DNA of 24,400 nt from Lachnospira sp. UBA4285 (GTDB lineage: Bacteria > Bacillota > Clostridia > Lachnospirales > Lachnospiraceae). Of this stretch, positions 22,063 to 24,400 are shown piece after piece. A model generated the notes under the pieces. The model ran no database searches. It was not told where the DNA came from and worked only from the letters and a program-made list of their open reading frames with translations. Each line of letters starts with the position of its first letter. Within the stretch, counting starts at the first letter, position 1. The stretch is taken from the NCBI GenBank assembly GCA_002394965.1, contig DGVL01000091.1, positions 2,037 through 26,436 on the forward strand, written 5' to 3'. The translations under genes were made by a program, and so were the position numbers.

Positions 22063-22698
22063 ATGAAAAAGGCTATTTTGGCAACGAAAGTCGGAATGAC
22101 GCAGGTCTTCGATGAGAACGGCGTTCTGACTCCGGTAACTGTCCTTCAGGCTGGTCCCTGTGTTGTGACACAGGTAAAGACAGTCGCAAACGACGGTTAC
22201 GATGCGGTTCAGGTTGGTTTTGCTGACGTGGATGAGAAGCACGTCACCAAGCCGGTCAAGGGACACTTCGACAAGGCAGAGGTTCCTTACAAGAGATTCG
22301 TAAGAGAGTTCCGCTTTGAGAATGCCGCTGACTACAAGGTGAAGGATGAGATCAAGGCTGATATCTTCACAGTGGGCGACAAGATCGACGCAACCGCGAT
22401 CTCCAAGGGCAAAGGCTTTCAGGGCGCCATCAAGCGTTTCGGCCAGTCCAGAGGACCGATGGCGCATGGTTCCAAATTCCACAGACATCAGGGCTCTAAC
22501 GGCTCCGCTACGACTCCGGGCCGCGTAAAGAAGGGCAAGGGAATGCCGGGACATATGGGTTCCAAGAGAATCACCATCCAGAATCTTCAGGTTGTCAGAG
22601 TTGATGCCGACAAGAATCTGATTCTGGTCCGCGGCGCGGTTCCGGGCCCGAGAAAGGCACTGGTCACAATCAAAGAAACCTCCAAGGTTTCCAAGTAA
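22063..22698 (+). CDS. rplC: 50S ribosomal protein L3 (uL3)
   Basis: 211 residues, full length. L3 is an early-assembly protein that reaches toward the peptidyl-transferase centre. Signatures: MKKAILATKVGMTQVFDENG at the start, then FQGAIKRFGQSRGPMAHGSK, HRHQGSNGSATTPGRVKKGK and GMPGHMGSKRITIQNLQVV. The last blocks hold the long loop that contacts 23S rRNA and the Gln that E. coli methylates. An upstream in-frame start at 21997 is rejected because the ATG at 22063 has an AGGAGGAG site and gives the standard N-terminus. Confidence 0.98.
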   Translation: MKKAILATKVGMTQVFDENGVLTPVTVLQAGPCVVTQVKTVANDGYDAVQVGFADVDEKHVTKPVKGHFDKAEVPYKRFVREFRFENAADYKVKDEIKADIFTVGDKIDATAISKGKGFQGAIKRFGQSRGPMAHGSKFHRHQGSNGSATTPGRVKKGKGMPGHMGSKRITIQNLQVVRVDADKNLILVRGAVPGPRKALVTIKETSKVSK

Positions 22699-22724
22699 GA
22701 CAGTAAGGAAGGAGGAACACACAG

Positions 22725-23345
22725 ATGGCAAATGTATCTGTATACAATATGAGCGGAAGCGAAGTCGGAACGATGGAGCTCAGCGACAAGGTATTCGGCG
22801 TTACAGTCAATGAACACCTGATTCACGAAGCGGTTGTCAATACACTGGCCAACAGACGTCAGGGCACACAGGCGGCAAAGAACCGCTCTGCAGTTTCCGG
22901 CGGCGGCAGAAAACCGTGGAGACAGAAGGGCACAGGTCATGCAAGACAGGGATCTATCCGTGCTCCGCAGTGGAAAGGCGGCGGTGTTGTATTCGCACCT
23001 CAGCCGAGAGATTATTCCTACAAGCTGAACAAGAAAGAGAAGAGAGCTGCTCTGTTCTCCGCTCTGACATCCAAGGTCAATGACAACAACATGATCGTTC
23101 TGGATGAGTTCAAGCTTGACGAGATCAAGACGAAGAAGTTCGTTGAGGTTTTAAAGAACCTCAAGGCTGACAAGGCTCTGATCGTTCTTGACGGTGACAA
23201 TGCAAACGTTCTTCTGTCCGGAAGAAACGTAGCCGGCACGCAGATCATCGCGAGCACAGACCTGAACACCTACGACGTTCTCAAGTACGACAAGCTGATC
23301 CTCACAAAGGCGGCTGTCGAAAGAATCGAGGAGGTTTACGCATAA
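22725..23345 (+). CDS. rplD: 50S ribosomal protein L4 (uL4)
   Basis: 206 residues, full length. L4 lines the nascent-peptide exit tunnel and in gamma-proteobacteria represses its own operon. Signatures: GTMELSDKVFGVTVNEHLIH, then the tunnel loop RQGTQAAKNRSAVSGGGRKP followed by WRQKGTGHARQGSIRAPQWK, and the C-terminal VLKYDKLILTKAAVERIEE. The tunnel-loop region, where macrolide-resistance changes occur elsewhere, looks normal by eye. A GGAAGGAGGA site precedes the ATG. The stop shares one base with the rplW start. Confidence 0.98.
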   Translation: MANVSVYNMSGSEVGTMELSDKVFGVTVNEHLIHEAVVNTLANRRQGTQAAKNRSAVSGGGRKPWRQKGTGHARQGSIRAPQWKGGGVVFAPQPRDYSYKLNKKEKRAALFSALTSKVNDNNMIVLDEFKLDEIKTKKFVEVLKNLKADKALIVLDGDNANVLLSGRNVAGTQIIASTDLNTYDVLKYDKLILTKAAVERIEEVYA

Positions 23346-23647
23346 TGGCAGACATCAAGTATTATGACGTCATCATCAAGCCGGTCGTGACCGAGCAGTC
23401 GATGGCTGATTCGGCGGACAAGAAGTACACGTTCCTGGTTAATCCGCAGGCGAATAAGATCCAGATCAAAGAAGCAGTCGAGAAGATGTTCGACGGCGTC
23501 AAGGTTGTAAAGGTCAACACGCTGAATGCGCAGGGAAAGACCAGAAGAGCAAACCGCACCGATGAGGGCAAGACAGCCAGAATCAAGAAGGCTGTTGTGA
23601 AGCTCAGCGAAGACAGCAAGGATATCGAGATCTTCCAGGGGCTGTAA
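23345..23647 (+). CDS. rplW: 50S ribosomal protein L23 (uL23)
   Basis: 100 residues, full length. L23 sits at the tunnel exit and docks trigger factor and SRP. Signatures: YDVIIKPVVTEQSMADSADK, then YTFLVNPQANKIQIKEAVEK and VVKVNTLNAQGKTRR, which is the rRNA-binding loop. The start overlaps the rplD stop by one base, indicating translational coupling, with the GAGGAGG site inside the end of rplD. A 57-nt gap follows before rplB. Confidence 0.98.
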   Translation: MADIKYYDVIIKPVVTEQSMADSADKKYTFLVNPQANKIQIKEAVEKMFDGVKVVKVNTLNAQGKTRRANRTDEGKTARIKKAVVKLSEDSKDIEIFQGL

Positions 23648-23659
23648 TTCGCCGGTTGG

Positions 23660-23684
23660 ATGTGTAGAAAACAATATTACACAT
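23660..23684 (+). other. Hairpin in the rplW-rplB gap
   Basis: ATGTGTA (23660-23666) pairs perfectly with TACACAT (23678-23684) around an 11-nt AT-rich loop. It ends 9 nt before the AGGAG ribosome binding site of rplB and lacks a T-tract. Possibly an RNA stabiliser or processing site. Confidence 0.4.
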
Positions 23685-23704
23685 GACTAAAAAAGGAGAA
23701 ACAA

Positions 23705-24400
23705 ATGGGAATCAAGGCTTATAACCCATATACGCCTTCCAGAAGGAATATGACAGGTTCCGATTTTTCCGAGATCACCAAGAAGACCCCGGAAAAGTCA
23801 CTCATCAGAGTTCAGGCAAAGACTGCCGGACGCAACAATCAGGGCAAGATCACGGTGCGCCACGCAGGCGGCGGCAACCGTCAGCACTATCGTATCGTTG
23901 ACTTCAAGAGACTCAAGGATGGAATCCCGGCAAAGGTAATCGGCATCGAGTACGATCCGAACCGCACGGCTAATATCGCGCTGATCTGCTATGCCGACGG
24001 CGAGAAGGCTTACATCCTCGCTCCGGAAGGCCTCACAGACGGCATGACCGTTATGAGCGGCCCGGACGCAGAAGTGCGCGTGGGCAACTGCCTTCCGTTC
24101 GAGAAGATTCCGGTTGGTACCATGATTCACAACATCGAGCTGTATCCGGGCAAGGGCGGCCAGATGGTCCGCGCAGCCGGCAATGCGGCTCAGCTGATGG
24201 CTAAGGAAGGCAAGTATGCAACGCTGCGTCTTCCGTCCGGTGAGATGCGCATGGTTCCGATCGAGTGCCGCGCAACCATCGGTATCGTCGGCAATGGCGA
24301 CCACAACCTTATCAATCTGGGTAAGGCAGGCCGCAAGAGACATATGGGCATCCGCCCGCACGTAAGAGGTTCTGTCATGAACCCGAATGACCATCCGCAC
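23705..24400 (+). CDS. rplB: 50S ribosomal protein L2 (uL2), 3' end cut off
   Basis: 232 residues visible of about 276 expected; the gene runs off the window. L2 binds 23S rRNA near the peptidyl-transferase centre and helps subunit joining. Signatures: GIKAYNPYTPSRRNMTGSDF, then NNQGKITVRHAGGGNRQHYR, IEYDPNRTANIALICY, and GRKRHMGIRPHVRGSVMNPN followed by DHPH. The last histidine-rich block is where the conserved active-region histidine lies. An AAAAAAGGAG site precedes the ATG at 23705. Nothing unusual is visible. Confidence 0.98.
   Translation, partial: MGIKAYNPYTPSRRNMTGSDFSEITKKTPEKSLIRVQAKTAGRNNQGKITVRHAGGGNRQHYRIVDFKRLKDGIPAKVIGIEYDPNRTANIALICYADGEKAYILAPEGLTDGMTVMSGPDAEVRVGNCLPFEKIPVGTMIHNIELYPGKGGQMVRAAGNAAQLMAKEGKYATLRLPSGEMRMVPIECRATIGIVGNGDHNLINLGKAGRKRHMGIRPHVRGSVMNPNDHPH

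Noticed and set aside
1..24400. CRISPR arrays, tRNA or rRNA genes, insertion sequences, prophage or defence genes
   Set aside because: No regularly spaced repeats, tRNA cloverleaf, transposase, integrase, terminal inverted repeats or recognisable defence domains were seen on either strand.

Overview
The window looks like a chromosomal segment from a moderately GC-rich Bacillota, most probably a Lachnospiraceae-like clostridium. This rests on four things: strong GGAGG-type ribosome binding sites, a Gram-positive style lipoprotein sugar-binding protein, a domain-permuted GH3 beta-glucosidase of a type known from rumen and gut clostridia, and the S10 ribosomal-protein operon order rpsJ-rplC-rplD-rplW-rplB. 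No tRNA, rRNA, CRISPR array, insertion sequence or phage gene was recognised.

Region 1 (1-1404) holds the 3' end of a quinone-oxidoreductase-like medium-chain dehydrogenase, then a decayed remnant of an FAD/4Fe-4S oxidoreductase. Region 2 (1405-3801) is a GH3 beta-glucosidase with its two main domains in reversed order. Region 3 (about 3850-14491) is a carbohydrate-utilisation locus in two same-strand units. The first unit has a GPH-type sugar:cation symporter, a YdjC/ChbG-like carbohydrate deacetylase and a GntR-headed regulator with a sugar-binding domain. The second has an ABC sugar importer (lipoprotein plus two permeases, no ATPase), a PHP-domain (CehA/McbA-like) metallohydrolase and a large GH38-like DUF5054 protein. 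A strong hairpin between the binding-protein gene and the permease genes probably lowers downstream expression. The unit suggests uptake of a decorated oligosaccharide and its breakdown in the cytoplasm by a deacetylase, a metal-dependent esterase or phosphoesterase and a glycosidase. The substrate cannot be read from the sequence.

Region 4 (14492-21191) is mixed: a 602-residue protein of unknown function with Sel1-like repeats, a FliB-like flagellin lysine-N-methylase homologue coupled to a UPF0340 protein, a minus-strand rRNA-methyltransferase-like gene, and a Uup-type ABC-F ATPase. Region 5 (21197-24400) starts with a very strong terminator packed against a near-consensus promoter. A leader of about 260 nt with long-range base pairing follows, then the S10 operon, cut by the window edge inside rplB. 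The leader and an unusually long, structured rpsJ-rplC spacer are candidate sites of ribosomal-protein autoregulation.

The features most worth follow-up are the PHP plus DUF5054 sugar locus with its shared promoter motif, and the structured RNA elements in the S10 operon. All family names come from reading the protein sequences. No database search was run.
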